Positions 13,201 to 26,780 of a stretch of DNA of 64,000 nt are shown here, piece by piece. The notes under the pieces are model-generated. The model saw only the letters and a list, made by a program, of their open reading frames with translations, did no database searches and was not told the DNA's origin. The position numbers were made by a program, and so were the translations under genes. This stretch comes from Echinococcus granulosus (Eukaryota; Platyhelminthes; Cestoda; Cyclophyllidea; Taeniidae): positions 542,231-606,230 of the forward strand of contig NW_020170415.1 of assembly GCF_000524195.1 (NCBI RefSeq), read 5' to 3'. Position 1 is the first letter of the stretch. Each line of letters opens with the position of its first letter.

Positions 13201-14786
13201 AAGCTAAAAATCTTGTTACACCACGTCTGGACCAACAATACGGGATACCATTTATTTGAGAATTGGTTTAAGTGGGTACCTTTTCACTTTCAATGACCAT
13301 GGCTATGTCACAGCATTGACAAGGCAACAAACTACATTGTTTTATCACGTGCCTTTTGAGGTTAATTTCAAAGCGAGGTTATTCCATGCATCCGATGTTC
13401 ATTTGCAAGCAACACAAAGCTTTTTGCCCTCCAGCTGCATTAAAACTAATCACTTGTCACTATTGTGCAACTTGGAAAGTGGGGCAAATCACTTGTACAT
13501 TAATATGACCCCATTTAGCTAATCTCAGCTCTATTTTAACTATCCCCACGGTGAAAGACACCGCTCCTAATGTACAGCATATACAACCTGAAATATGGTA
13601 GCCAGCTGATGATGCGAAATTATGATTTTGATGACTTTGTTCCACAATCCACATAATCTTCAGTTGGGAAAAGGGGAACAAATTAAGGACATTAAACAAC
13701 CTCTTGAGGGTGAATGTAGGTACACCATCTTTCTGTGGCTGCAGAAGGAGCCTTAGACATCAGGCAGTCAACATTGATTATGGAAAAGGATGCTTTTGCT
13801 AATACAAACCTTTCTACTTACAAGATGAATGAAGTCGAAAATAGAGCTTGGATATGACGTCGGATGAGATGTATTGATAAGACGACCTCCCCTTTGCAAT
13901 CGTAAACACTTTAAACATAAACACTAATTCTAACCTGCCCTGAGAAAGCGGTAAAACGTTACGTGGGTAGAAAGTATGGTGAAGATTTCATAAGAAGGTA
14001 AGTTTGCGTAAACAGTCCTTTGGATAGATAAAATTAATGTACGATGGTTTCGAGATGGCCCTTATCCAGTGGGTGTGAAGTACATTCAGGAGGTTAATTT
14101 ATCCCTGATATACGCTAGCAATGGGGCACGATGGAAGGAAAGATGGTTTTAACCAACGGATGGCAATAAAAACAGTAGACTAGGCTAATCAGACAAGAAA
14201 TTAGTTTTGCCTTACAAGTACACAACATTTTAATAACGAGGGGCCTAACTTTTGTCGCTGCCACTTTACAACTGTCTAAAGGAGAAACATGCTCCCCTCT
14301 GCAGGGCAAAGTCCAATGAAGCACGTGCAGGGCGCGGTGAAGTGAAACCACATTTTTGCCCAAAATTTGCTGAGGAAGAGAATGCAGAAGATGGTTTTCC
14401 ACATATTTACCCAAGATAGGGGATCATATTTTCACGACAAGAAGTTGGGGCATACAATCTGGACCTCGATCGTTTTTAACGGTTTCTCAGACTTTGGCAG
14501 CGATATCCACAAATCATATTTGATGACAAATGTGTGCCTCAAAAATTGGAAAGATTTAATATGCAACGGTTAAAAGAACCAGTAAAGTGATGTTCAGCTT
14601 AACATTTAGTTTCATTGTTTAAAATGACCATTTATAACACAAGGTGATTTATAAAGAGCTGTCAGAGACGTAAGCATTGACAAAGTTCAAGGAATTATTA
14701 TTGCCTAAGACGACTGGTAAAACTGCATTTACACATTCATTCCTTTGTGAATTAACAAATATTCTGCAATGCCTTCATTACTTATT
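10290..14786. other. Gene-poor region, nothing recognised
   Basis: No coding exon, RNA gene or repeat family could be supported. Open frames are short (under 100 codons) and without motifs. Confidence 0.4.
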
Positions 14787-14950
14787 TGCCTCATCATTTT
14801 GGCTTCGCAGGTATTTGATGGTTCGCCTTTACAGTTCCATTAGGCGGCATGACCTCCGGGTCAAGCCAGTGACCCACCAGTCCTTCTGCACATCGGCGGA
14901 ACACATTCAGCCTTAGTATTATGACTTCTTCCGTCTTCAGTTCAGCAGAG
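14787..14950 (+). repeat. Solo LTR of the TRIM-like family
   Basis: It matches the family LTR along its length: 'cattttggcttcgcaggta', a 'tccattaggcggcatgacct' segment, 'cagtccttctgcacatcgg', then 'ttagtattatgacttcttcc'. No internal region follows, so it is a solo LTR or a truncated copy. Confidence 0.6.
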
Positions 14951-16730
14951 ATGAAATCAGCTAATGATTATACCGAGGCCTAGAATTTCGGTCAGTAGAT
15001 ATGGGGAGTTATTTTGAGCACTGAATTTGGCAATTATTCCTTCATTCTAACGGACTAATACGACCATTCGGTTGTGCTTCATTTCCCAGCCTCCATTTAT
15101 TTGCCCTCAAAACAGAGTCGTCGGGTGACGTTTGCCATTCGAGAAAGATCTAGCCTAAACAATCATAGATTTGTGAAAGTTGTAAAAAAGAATCAAAACC
15201 AAGTACTGTGATGTACAATTTCCTTGTTTAATTGGGCTTCGGTAGAGGCTGTAGAATGTATGGTAATGGCCCAGCTATTAACTGACGACAGTTGAGTTTT
15301 GAGCAACGGAATGGAATGACTTATGCGCAGTTCATTCTCTGACCAAATAATTGTTCTGTTAGAAAGAATTGCGTGATTTTTTGGACAAGAGTCAGCCGAG
15401 TTATCACATCTGAGTTTGTGTTTATATATAGGATGTGTGCACAGCATCCAAAAGGATTGAGCAAGTGGAACAACGAATGACAAGATGGCAAATGAGCGTG
15501 CGATGAAGCAGATGCCTGCCTAGCGTTGTGTGTAAGCTGAGCAACCATGAAAATGCTCCAAGGATCAACCTGTCCTTGGAGCTTACATCTGCTATATTTC
15601 TGCATTTGTCTTTCCGTGGGTATGCGGACACGGTGAGAAGGAGAAGAAGAACAGTGGCTTAGTAATATGACCTTCTCCACTAGGAAGACGAATGGATGAA
15701 ATGCAAAGATGTTGTAGTTTTGACAAATTACAACCCCTAGAGACCTGTGTGAAAACGAAAGAAGACATTAAACTAAATGTGTGCTACCAGTGTATCACAG
15801 GGTTCTGGGAGCCACTGGCATGACTCGAAGTTAGTACCGCCCATTGGGTGCACAGTGGCAGAGCCCCAACGCCCGTAAAACCAAAATCACGAGTCAAAAA
15901 CAAAACTCAAGCATTGCAAAACATTTCTTTGAGGCAGAAATTTCTTGTGTTAGAGGCACTAAGACAAAAGCCTCCATCAGTGAATGGACGCTTCGCAAAA
16001 TATGGCGCTTCAACATCAGCGCCATCTATTTAACATTGGCTTATAAATCTGATTTATTCTTCAAATTTTAGACTAGAATTTTGCAAAAATGAATTATTCA
16101 TGTCCATCAAATCGCCTCGCCCATCGTGGCCACCTCCACCTGGATGATGTGATTTATGGCTTAAATACCATTTGAGCGATTATTCAACTCACTGCAAAGC
16201 GAACAAAGCAAAAAATAAACAGGGTTGCAAACACAGATTAATATGGAGCCAATTCAGTTTCCTCCTCGAAATTCCACGCAAGAAATTTTGTCTTTTCCTG
16301 GCTAAAATTATGCCACCCATTTCCCCTCACATCTCTGGCGCGAAAGACCATCCCCGTTTGTGCACGCCTAGGCATTTGCATAGGGAAACAAATTGAAGAG
16401 TGCCTCCAGATTCAGTGACTCACTGCTAGGAACAAAAGAGTTTGTTTCCAAATTAGACGTGTTATCCTACTTTAATGCGGCAGGGAAATTTGTGCGCTCC
16501 TGTCTCACCTCCTAAGGATTACCTTGGTCTGCCATCAGCCTCCATTAACATCCTTCCATTACTGAACGTGGGAATGTTTTATGCTCAGCAATATCTTCAC
16601 ACACTTATTGTGCTAAATGATGAGCGAATTTTCTCACCATGGCGGTAGTAGTGGTAGTGTTTTATAATGTGAGAGACACTGTTAGCGAGGTAATCTAACT
16701 ATGAACAACACGGAGTATTCCCATCGCAAA

Positions 16731-16751
16731 CACACGTACACACACACACAC
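16731..16751. repeat. CA microsatellite
   Basis: A run of CA dinucleotides, interrupted once by 'gt' near its start. Confidence 0.8.
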
Positions 16752-18848
16752 CTCTCAGAGTACCCGAGAAGGCGTATAGTGAAGGGTAATGCCAGGTGAA
16801 CCGACAGGACTGAGCAGATGTGTGTAGGCGCTTGTCACTTCTACGAGTCCAGAGAACAGTACTAAACAGTACTGTTGGGAAGGGGTAGCAGGCGTAATGC
16901 GTCCTGTTTGGGTTGAATTATTGAGCACTTAAGCATGCCCAAAGCATATTGCTGTTTCACAACCTACCCGTTCTCCACCGTTGTGTCAACTTGTGCTGAC
17001 CAGTGCATCGAGCATTCACCACTTTACAATTCAAGGGCAATGAAGGTGGAGTCAGCATTCAGATGGTTATGATATATACCTTTTAAACTTGCGATGATTT
17101 TGCCAATTTACCAGTAACAGCCTTACTGATGGGGATTAATCCAACTGTATGATGCATTCCTAGACCTTGGTAAGAAAAGTCTTTCTGGTTATCCAATGGG
17201 ACCAGTAGTGCTTGCAGCTTTGATGACCAAACCATGGGTTGGACAATTGCTTACCTTGGACTGTTGTGCGAGGGAAATGAGACCTTCCAAAGGGCTAAGG
17301 ATATCATAAATGCAATAGTTTTATAACTATGTTCTTCACCAAATTCCATCGTTAAGGCAGGAGAGAAGACAAGTTTGGACGTTTGTAGTCGTTTTAGAAA
17401 ACGTATGCTTCAAATTTTACAAATTGCACAAATTAAACTCTCTGGTGAATTCCATTTCGGCCAAATAAAACAAAGGTCAGAAAGCAGTGCGGTGAATCCA
17501 TGTATGATGAGTAATGTGAAGGTATTAACCTCGTGGTCTATCGGGTGGCGGAAGGGTGTCAAAGGACTGAACAGTCTGATTGTCGCAGTGCATTTACACA
17601 AAATATTTAGCTCCATTTGCCGCAACAGAAATAAAATTGCTTTTGTAGAAATGCTATAATAGCATCCACCTTATTTACGCAATGTCGAGCTTTCGAGAGA
17701 CCAAGACAGACTTTGGGTCTTTATCCAGCAAGTTGATAAGCTCATCAGCATTCATGCAGGAGGGAAGTGCACAAAAATTGAGGCACATTGAGACATTCCG
17801 AATGATCCAATGAAAGCAGTTTGCAGGCTGCAAAGCCAGCTCGATTCAACTGCCTAGCCAGCGTCCAGCCATCTCCACGGCACGGTGTTGCAGAACATTT
17901 AACTGCTTCTCGCTAAACTGTTGTTCAAGAGGCAAGGAAAATCTCATGCAAGTATCCAGACAAGAAATTTCCACCAAAATCGCATTCATTGTTAGGGACA
18001 AAGCCTTGATTTTGCCTTTAAAAACAAGGCATGTGTTGGGTAAGGAGTAAATGATGCTTTAATTGCTCCATTGCAACCTATCACATGGGAAAACAAGCTC
18101 CGTACTGTCACCACATGGCAGACAAGCCCATCCACCACCTCATCAAATCACACGAAAATGGAAGAGTGGTGATTACCTCGGTAGCCCTATTGTGGTCTAG
18201 ATAGTGGAGTCAAGTCTGCTTCCACAATATGATGGTCTCGAGGCCTTGCTATTCCATTCGAGTCTGGTACACGAGATGTTGCGATTTACTGATTGCTTTG
18301 AGCATCGTCAACCATGCAGACGTCAAAGGAGGGTTTGATGAACCAGTTCAACTTACGTCTCGAACCACCTACTTCCCTCCTTTAACGTCCAACGGAGTAG
18401 AAAAATACAGCCAAGTGCCGGCGGTGCATGCTCTTGAAGACTGGGTATCTTCTAGGTGGGAAGCAATATTCTCTTTTTCGTACAGAAGTGCAGCAAAGTC
18501 GAGTCAAGTGCTCCATTGTCTCCTGTCTCATGACCAAATTTCGCACTCAATGTCAGCAAAGTGGGAAGCCGTTATCCACGATTAGCCTTGGTGATTATAA
18601 ACGTGGTAGTAATTGCAGCTGTCAGAGTACAATGGCCAACCGCAATTTGATTTCACTCTAAATCGCGTTTTCGAATCATCCTTCACTCCACTTTAGTCGC
18701 CTATCATCTAGTTTAAAGAGCCTTCCAAGCCATCAGGTTGGATTTGCCATTAGCGTGTAATATTGCCTGTGCAATACGCATGGAAGTGAGTGCCCTTGCC
18801 AAATGTCTTGTTGCAGAAGAATCACACCCAAACATCTTTGTGTGAACT

Positions 18849-19030
18849 GTAACTCGTTTATTAGTAGGTTGACATTTTGTTGGGTGTTGCCGACATTGGA
18901 GGGTTTGTCTTTATGCTTGTGTGCACGGACCACGCAAATAGCACCACAGCCCTTCTGTAGGTCGACATTACATATTCTGCCCCAGAATTATGACTTGTTT
19001 TGTCTCCCGGAGGGGCTTAAATTGTTTCAG
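18849..19030 (+). repeat. Solo LTR of the TRIM-like family
   Basis: It begins TGTAACTCG, passes 'gacattttgttgggtg', 'tttatgcttgtgtgcacgg' and 'cagcccttctgta', then 'tattctgccccagaattatg', and ends near 19030. The word 'cagcccttctgta' is identical in the 5' LTR of the element at 48345. Confidence 0.65.
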
Positions 19031-19484
19031 AGTATTAAGTATCACTGCAATGCTTTAGAGGAAAATATGCTACTTAGACATATAAACTGGAGAGGCTTGC
19101 GTATGTTCTAACTAAAGGAGGTGAGATGGGTTGAATCCAAATTCATTGAGTCTTGATAATTCAAAACTGGCACGTATTTGCTATCCTGTGGCTAAGTTAA
19201 CTTTACTTCAGCAATAAAAGTATATTTGTTTCCTGACTATGTCTGACTGACTTAATAGTGCTAGACCAACCCAGGTCCTGTTGGCAGTTGGCAAACAATA
19301 TGCCTGGTGGTTGTGTGAGAAGATTCACATAACTGTTCATCGATGCTTCCACAACGTCTAGCTTCTAAGTGGTAATTGCTTGATGGAGAGTAAAGAAAGC
19401 ACTGTAGTGTCCGAGACATTCTTGAAGACGAAAGGGGGCATAATAGTGAGGTAGAATATGAATAATCGCCGAATACATGGGGAC

Positions 19485-19595
19485 AGGTGCAACTAGCCTG
19501 GTCCGTGGGTCAGGCTGCCCAATCCGAAATGCAAATGCGGAGCCTCAAGTGCCCGAGAAACCCAAACGAGGAATCGAACAAATGCTTAAAGCATC
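19485..19595 (-). repeat. Partial LTR of the TRIM-like family, inverted
   Basis: The plus-strand text 'gcggagcctcaagtgcccga' followed by 'gaaacccaaacgagg' is the reverse complement of the 5' half of the family LTR. The 3' half is missing or unrecognisable. Confidence 0.55.
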
Positions 19596-20722
19596 GCTGT
19601 GCATTGGCATGCATCCATTCATGATTAGGCCTCAAGGACTACGGGAATGGTGCTTTCAAATAACACGAGAGCTTGGCAAGTAGCATCATAACCGGACGCG
19701 ATTGCAAGCTCTTTGATTTAGACATGTTCACTTCTACAATAAAAAAGAAGAAAAAGTGTAGGGTCGGAAGAGGACTGTACACCCACTCCATTAAAACCAA
19801 CAACGCAGTCAGCAAATGTCGCATTTTGGCACCGCATGGTGGGATGGCATTTGCGAAAGCTATCTTATCGGGTAGAAGGAAAATAAAAATAATGGGGGAT
19901 TATTCTGAGTAACTCGATGCAGTTCTGCTAACAGGTTGGAGCATTTTTCTTTCACAGTACCATAGCATAGTAGCATAGTGCCTTTACACTACTCAGGTAA
20001 ATGAATAAGACATTTATTTGCACTTTTAGCTTATGCACTTTATTCCCTACTTAGCGCCTCCTCCTCCTCAGCACAATCTGGCTTCTACAATTGCACAACC
20101 AAATCAACGATGAAAGGCAACTTGTAAATAGCAACTTCTTGGTAATTATTTTTTACTTGTAGTATAGAAAACTAGTCAAGTTTACCTTCATCGAGAGAGT
20201 ATTTCTTGCTTTTTTCAATTTTCTCCTTCCTGAAGCACTCGTGGTGTTGTAGGAAACAAATTTTTCACTTAAAAGCACAGTGAAGACTAATGCTAGCTGT
20301 TGAATATTCTTTAGCAATTTTGCTACAAGGATAAATCTTTGAAATCACTAACGAGTTTGCGAAACTGTAAAATATGTTCGTGATATGGAAGCACAAAATG
20401 CGGTTTGGCGCTTTGGTTCACAATTTCCACTGTCCCTGAATTCGATGCTACAAGAAATGGGAGAAAAATAAACTATCAGGGGAAGGTGCAATCGAGAGGG
20501 ACAAATTCACTGCTCTCAATTCCTCCGCTAACCTGTCGGGCACAGGCAACGAAGTGGGACCCTGGAATGCAGAGGTGAGTGTTGGAGGAGGCAGTGGAGG
20601 AGGAGGTGGGGTAGTGAGAGAGAGAGAAAGCGGCCTGAGAGGAACATGCAGGCACCCTAATCAGGCCGTCCGTTCCCTAATGGCTGTGATACTGGTGGTG
20701 TAGAAGACGTGTGATTCATAGC

Positions 20723-20743
20723 CACACACACACGCACACACAC
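20723..20743. repeat. CA microsatellite
   Basis: A CA dinucleotide run with one CG interruption. A short GA run lies about 100 bases upstream (20617-20632). Confidence 0.8.
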
Positions 20744-22849
20744 CTCTGCTTTGTGTTGGTGGAATTTCACTACTCGATGTGCATGTCCCACCAAGCCGTC
20801 GCTAGCATCACCCACCCTCCCACCCATTTACCCACCCGACTCGACTCAAAGGACATGGACAGTTGAAGTGCCTTATTACTGTCCTCACTCTCACCTTGCT
20901 GTTTTGCAGCTCATTATGCACGATGAAGCTCTGGATCTCCTACTTCCTCTATGAGAAATGGGGATACAGTGGCCCTGTTCAAACATGATGGGTGAGTCGC
21001 CCTGGGGAGGTGTGCACCATTTCGCCATCTCGAGAGGTGAATATGAAGCAATTGGCTTCAGATATAAATGCTTACAACAAACACTTTCGCTACCGTTTCA
21101 CTACCCTAGTCCTTTTTCGAAAATCGGACATGTGTAGTTGTCAAGTGTTTAAAGTGGACCATAAGTACGAAAGGTTTTCCAACGAAATGCAGCCACATTT
21201 CGACAAAAAGAGGAAAAAGTTTGTCCATACGTGTCTGCATGAAATCTTGACACCATGGGAGAAATGCCTTCAGTCGTCCCTTAAATCATATTTGCGGTGG
21301 TCACTTATGGTCTTGCTATTCTTGGCGCACTTTGTTTAGGTGACTGCGAGATACAAACCTCTTTCTGCTTTAACAGAAAGGGCAAAATAATGTAGTAAAT
21401 ACTTGTAAAACAGTTCTTTATTATAAATTGTGTTTAGCCGATTTTTCTGCAAATTGTTGTAGCTCCCGGGGACTTCGCTAAACATGTAAAGTCATGGTGC
21501 CAGACCACAACATGCATTGGTGATTGGATCTGCGATGACTAAATGGAGATGAGTTGTCGAGGCAATTTGGTGTTCTACGTGAAGCCAGTCAACCATGGAA
21601 GAGAAACTAGACCCAAAGGATTGGCAAGCTTCCACCTTGAAACTCTGTCACACTGACAGGAAAATGCTAACTGTATGGAAATCGACAACTCTGCCGTGTC
21701 TCATCTCAGCCAGACAAGTGAAAAGAGAAAATGTTGAGGACTAACAGGCGAGGAACACTAGCTCCATAAAGCTGAATTTAATCCTCTCCTTTATTGAATA
21801 GCTCTGCTTTCAGGATAAAGTTTATTCGAACGGCGACATGCGGACGATTGTGGCAAGTCGATCAGTAAATTACATTCCCCTATAAAAATTCCGAAATAGG
21901 ATGAACCTGTGGATGTAGTAGCACGGATGAGGTTCTCTGGTCTCAATGAAAACCTAATGACTACCTTTTCTTACTTGTCAGTGATCTTTTTATCAGTGAC
22001 ATTATTAACTCCTCTTCGGACACAGATAATAAATCATCTTCAATTCTGGTATGGCTTATGGCGAATGTGGGAGAGACACCGTGCCGTTTAGGTCATCATA
22101 GGCCAAATCAAGCGTTAGGTTAGATGTTCATTCGACCTGTCTTGCCACAGCCGCCACAAGATCATTTCGACTTTGCTTCAACAGCCTTACCTCCTCCATG
22201 ATAGGTTGCTGATGGATTCACCATGTTTTGCAACATCCTCAAAGTTTATTCTAGCCATAAGGGACAGCAAACACGGAGGATGCAAGTAAAGTTTTTGATT
22301 GCAATTCCCACCCGTCTTCACGAATAGTGCCACCAGTTTGTATTACTGACAGTGCATCCAATATTCATCGAGGATTTAGTGAATCAATGAAAGTGAGAAC
22401 CGTTCCCCTACCTATTTTTAGAGTCAAACTGTAAGGCGAGTCATTGTCAATTATTTGTTTTAGTCATGCTGCCCTTTCACTGCCTGATGCACCCGGACTG
22501 CACGAACCGTCTGCCGACTGGTTGACTTGGACTAACTACATCCCTCACACGCTACCATTGTGAGTCAGACTGTTCACACGACACGGTGTCTGAGTGCGTT
22601 GGTGACCATTTTAGCGTTGTCCATCCCTTATTGCTTTCTACTTCCTCGCAGAATTTGTTGTGTATAAAATCGTGTTCCAAATTTGGATTTTAGCCCAAGC
22701 AGTTGGCTCTGCAATTGACTTGTATCATAACCAATCACAAAGAAGGTTTCTGCAGTGATTCAACCAAGGAGACAATGGAATTCACTAAGGCGATAAGATC
22801 TTGTGCTACTTTGATTGAATGTTGAACTCATCATTTCGGTTTTGCAGGC

Positions 22850-22985
22850 AGTAGAGGGCTTGGACATTGCCTTTCCATCCATCACCATGGCCTCTGGGCC
22901 ATTCTAGTAGCCTCTAAACCCTCATGCACGTCCACAGTACAAATTTTGTACTCCCACGTCTCCAGGGCAGTCGCGACCTGCTACT
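22850..22985 (+). repeat. Possible diverged LTR of the TRIM-like family
   Basis: It contains 'catggcctctgggccattct', 'agtagcctctaaaccctcat' and 'gcacgtccacagtacaaatt' in the order of the family LTR. Both ends are lost and similarity is weak. Confidence 0.4.
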
Positions 22986-23457
22986 CATTCATACATCCTG
23001 CATCCTTGAAATTCTCTACGCTGATTGGTCAATTTTGGGTCTCTAATTAATCATTCTTAAAGAGGGATAAAGGAAATTAGTTAGGAGCATTCGCAAACAC
23101 GGTTAGTTTGCCCATTAAGTCATTAGTAAGCTTGGGAGCGTAGGAAGTGCAGAGTGTAGCAGTGGTGTGAACACAAACGAATTTGTGCTTTCGTAGAGCC
23201 ATTTACACATCACCGGTTCACGCACTATCCACCCAACCTTCCTGTAGAAGAGAGGTTAGCGAGTCAATCCACTTTACTTCAAGTCCAAGTTAGTGCGAAA
23301 TGACAAGGCAAGTGTCTAGAATCATCAAACCCTTGAATGGCACTGGAGGAGCAGAGCAGTTGACCCACTTGTAGTGGCAGTGAGAGGGTAAATGCTAACA
23401 TTGGCACCTCTTCTCGTTCAGAAGCGTTGGGGAAATTAGGCAGACAATAGAGATGAG

Positions 23458-23493
23458 AAAAAGAAGAAGAAGAAGAGGAGGGAGAAGAAGAAG
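23458..23493. repeat. AAG/GAA trinucleotide tract
   Basis: An imperfect purine-rich AAG repeat. It creates a Ser-rich open frame on the minus strand (23279-23617) that should not be read as a gene. Confidence 0.75.
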
Positions 23494-25714
23494 GATTGCA
23501 GGCGTGCGAAGTAAGTGAGAAGCAATTCACCGGTTCGATGTTTGGTAGACAAGCCAATGATGCTGTTGACATGCTCCTTTCTGCACTGCTCGCTTCACAC
23601 TGCGTACATACACTCACTTCCTCTCCCCCCTGATCTCGAAGGCTACAAATCTGCTCAGGTGCAATGCTTCTGGGATGACTCAGCTTACGAGAAGATCAGC
23701 AACATATTAGGAAATGTCATGACGGAGCACGATCCCACCTCCCCAATGTAGCCTGCTACTGCTCTTTGTCGTGAGTCGACTTGAAAGTCAAGATGTCACT
23801 ACCACCCCTTTGCTTGCTGCACTTAAACAATCCTGTCTTCTGACTTCTTCAGGTATGACTCAAGTGCCACATAATAGGTCGCCTCTATTGACGGATAAAT
23901 GAACAAACAATGAACTCCGTCAAAACCGTTACCAACTAGATCACTATATATGTAGGTCAGGCGCACATAGAGAATGAATGAGATTTGGAAGGAAAAGGCT
24001 GCACAAGTGTACAACATGTGCATTTGTTTTGGAGTCCAACAAAAAATGTGTTGAGATGTATGGAGTTGGAAATTGAAAGAGAGAGGTTGATAAATCGTGG
24101 AATGAATTGCCGCAGCCATAACGATGAAACCAGTGCTACTCAAATGCGTGCGTAATAGCATCGGTGCGCTCTCACAACCACCTTGTCCCAATGGTTAGTA
24201 GCGAGTCCTTTGACCTCCTCTTCCCCAAGTCAGTGCAGAATATGCATTAACTCTGCAATTTGGTTTTAAAATGCCATAATATTTACTAAATCTAGATGAT
24301 TGGGGACCGGATGTTAGAAGTAAACAGTGGAGAATAGCAAATCGTGGAAGTGACATGGTGCATATTGTCCAATCGAAGAGCATATTAGGGGAGTATAAAG
24401 TCAGCCTAAACCGACGAAGAGTGCAAGTAATGTAGGTGGTGTCTGGAATTGTTGCGAATGTGGGGAGCATTTGATCAGTTGGTGGGTAAGCTTTGCCACC
24501 TGCATCAACTACGGAGGCAGAATGAATGGGAGATGCCTAAAGGGCTGTCTGGACAACAACGTAGAGGAAGGGGAAGATGCTGCAGTGCAAACAAACAAAC
24601 ATTAGAGTAATTCACATCAACGAAGTCAGTTTTGAGGGTAGAGCAGATGCTAAAATGAGGAGCGTTCACCGAGGCTGAGTAGTTAGGGTTGCGCCTGTTG
24701 CCTGGTTAACAGTGAGTTGCTTCATCTACATTTCTGGGGAAAGAAATGTCAGAATGAAAACTGGGTTCGCATGATTGCGATATTGTGCAGCACAAACTCC
24801 TGTTTCATGGGAAAATGACTTGTACCTAAAAGGATTGAATGCGGAATAGGGGAACAGGATGCATGCAGTGACTCCTCGACCGCCATTGGACACGGGCAGC
24901 AGGTGGCAAAGTTATGGGCAGGCGATTACGCTAGTTGTAGCAAAAGCAAAGCTGTCAATATGTCAGGCAATTCGTATTTCTACCCGATCCGGTGAATGGT
25001 GGCTATTTGGTTGTGCACAAGAGTAGTGACAGTTGACTAGTTCAACAGCAATTGTTGACCGACGCTGCTATCGCTACTGCTGCCGCTGCCACTATTGATG
25101 TTGATGGTGCTGGTGGTGATGATGACGTTTATGTACCTGGGTTGAGCTCTCTTTTATCATTTGCCCATATTCTCTCTCCTACCCTGAGGTCACGGATCTG
25201 CGTGGGTTTGGGAAAGGAGTGGACTGACAGATGCTGCTTCGTCAAGTAGCAGTCGAGGTTGATGATCCATTTCGTTGAATGGTTCAAAAGGTCAAGTGAT
25301 TAATCAGGTTTAGGGTGTTTAATCAATCGTATGTTTACTACTTAAAGCTTGATAAGTAAATACTTTAAAATTGTTTTGGATAAAGACTTATGTAAAACGC
25401 CACAAATGTATCACATTGAGAGTGCCATGAGGCAGTTTCGAGAAAAAAATTAAATAGGAATAATTTTAAATAAATAAGTCTCAAATTGACTAAAGATTGC
25501 CTGTGACAGAATGTAAGATGTGATTATTTATGGAGCACGATATAGGCTTCTGACTCAAGAAGTATCTACTTCAGTAAGTTCCTTTAACTTTAAAACTGTT
25601 TGCAAATATTCTTCGGAAAGATTAACTCTAAAGTAGCGATCTATACTGATATGGCGACATTGCTACTATACCAGACCAGATGCTCTTCTCGACATTCTGG
25701 GAAAGCTTGCATTG

Positions 25715-26780
25715 CCCCTTGTCCTTTCTGAAGTCGGAAGAAGTTATAATTGTTGGTCAGAATATGCACTGGTGACCTACAGAAGGGCTGCAGTCCACTG
25801 CAGTCTACTGGCTATAAGCCTATGCCGCAGGTTGAATTTTGTAACGGCCGAGCCTTTAGTGCCCGAGAATCCAAAATGAAGCATTAAACAATATAATCAA
25901 CTTTTTCAGAGCCCCTCTTCTTTTTTGGGCATCGTCGCTGGCGATCGCCTTGGTCAGCATTCTACTTAGTACGTGATGGATGAAAAACAAGCCACGAATA
26001 AACCCCCTAAGCTCTTGACTTGCATGCAACCAAGATGATATCTAACTGCTGCGTCACTGATCCCTTTCAGAAATTCTACTGGGTGTGGAATTGCATCTTG
26101 TTTGGGAAGTGTATTGAGTGAAGAAGGATTGTATTGACCATCGCGCATGTCCACCGTTAGTCGTAAGAGCACCGACCTAAAAGTAGATTTATTTGATGAA
26201 GGACAGTGTTTTGAACTGTTTTGTGGGAATGCGGTTCGGCGCCTTCCTCCTTGCCACTTTGTTTTTGCCCCAGTACTGCCTATATCTATCCCATTTCCAT
26301 GTAACTAGTAGCAATGTTGCGTCTTAAATGGCATCTTTATAGAGGTAAGATAGAGAGGTTTGCAACGCACATTTTTACATGATCCACGGTCACGGGTGGT
26401 GTCAGTTTCAGTTAATACTAGCATTCCTACAGAACGCAGGACTGGGGTGGTTGTCGAGGGTAGACGTACTTTGATACCCTTCTATTGGGATTATTGATAG
26501 ATTTTCCCTTCTCTAGCATACACACATCTATTATCAGGTTATGTTCTAACATTGAGTAATATAAATTAGGAAACTTGTCTCTTAGGATAAGGTTCATTTT
26601 CAGCTGTCATCAATGTAGCTCTCCGAGACTTTCCTAAAGGCGAATGAAGGCATAATACTAGGATAGAATGTTTTCAACGTACGGAACGGCTGAGAGGGTG
26701 TTGGCATAACCCAAAAGAGGTACAATGGCCGTAAACCTTGGTACTTGCGTAATCAAAGTTAAGAATTAAGTAATAGACGT
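25715..26780 (-). mobile_element. TRIM-like miniature LTR retrotransposon, minus strand, both ends recognisable
   Basis: Read on the minus strand, the 5' LTR is about 26780-26610, ending 'aaagtctcggagagctaca'. The internal region follows; 26180-25965 clearly matches the copy at 48345 (the 'aatacacttcccaaacaaga' and 'gggatcagtgacgcagcag' words). The 3' LTR is about 25915-25715. The ordering LTR-internal-LTR and the length of about 1.05 kb agree with the other copies. No protein-coding frame is seen inside. The ends are approximate because of divergence. Confidence 0.65.

Larger units (their letters stand above)
14951..25714. other. Gene-poor region with scattered LTR remnants and microsatellites
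   Basis: Apart from the LTR fragments and simple repeats listed separately, nothing was recognised. Open frames of 115-122 codons at 18229-18585, 20992-21339 (plus) and 23823-24191 (minus) show no known domain. A small gene with short exons could be hidden here, because such genes are hard to see without homology search. Confidence 0.35.

Noticed and set aside
20992..21339. 115-codon open frame on the plus strand
   Set aside because: Opens with GTG and resembles no family; the strong-looking donor at its start (gtgagt) suggests nothing that could be extended.
23279..23617. Ser-rich open frame on the minus strand
   Set aside because: Its Ser run is only the translation of the AAG/GAA microsatellite.
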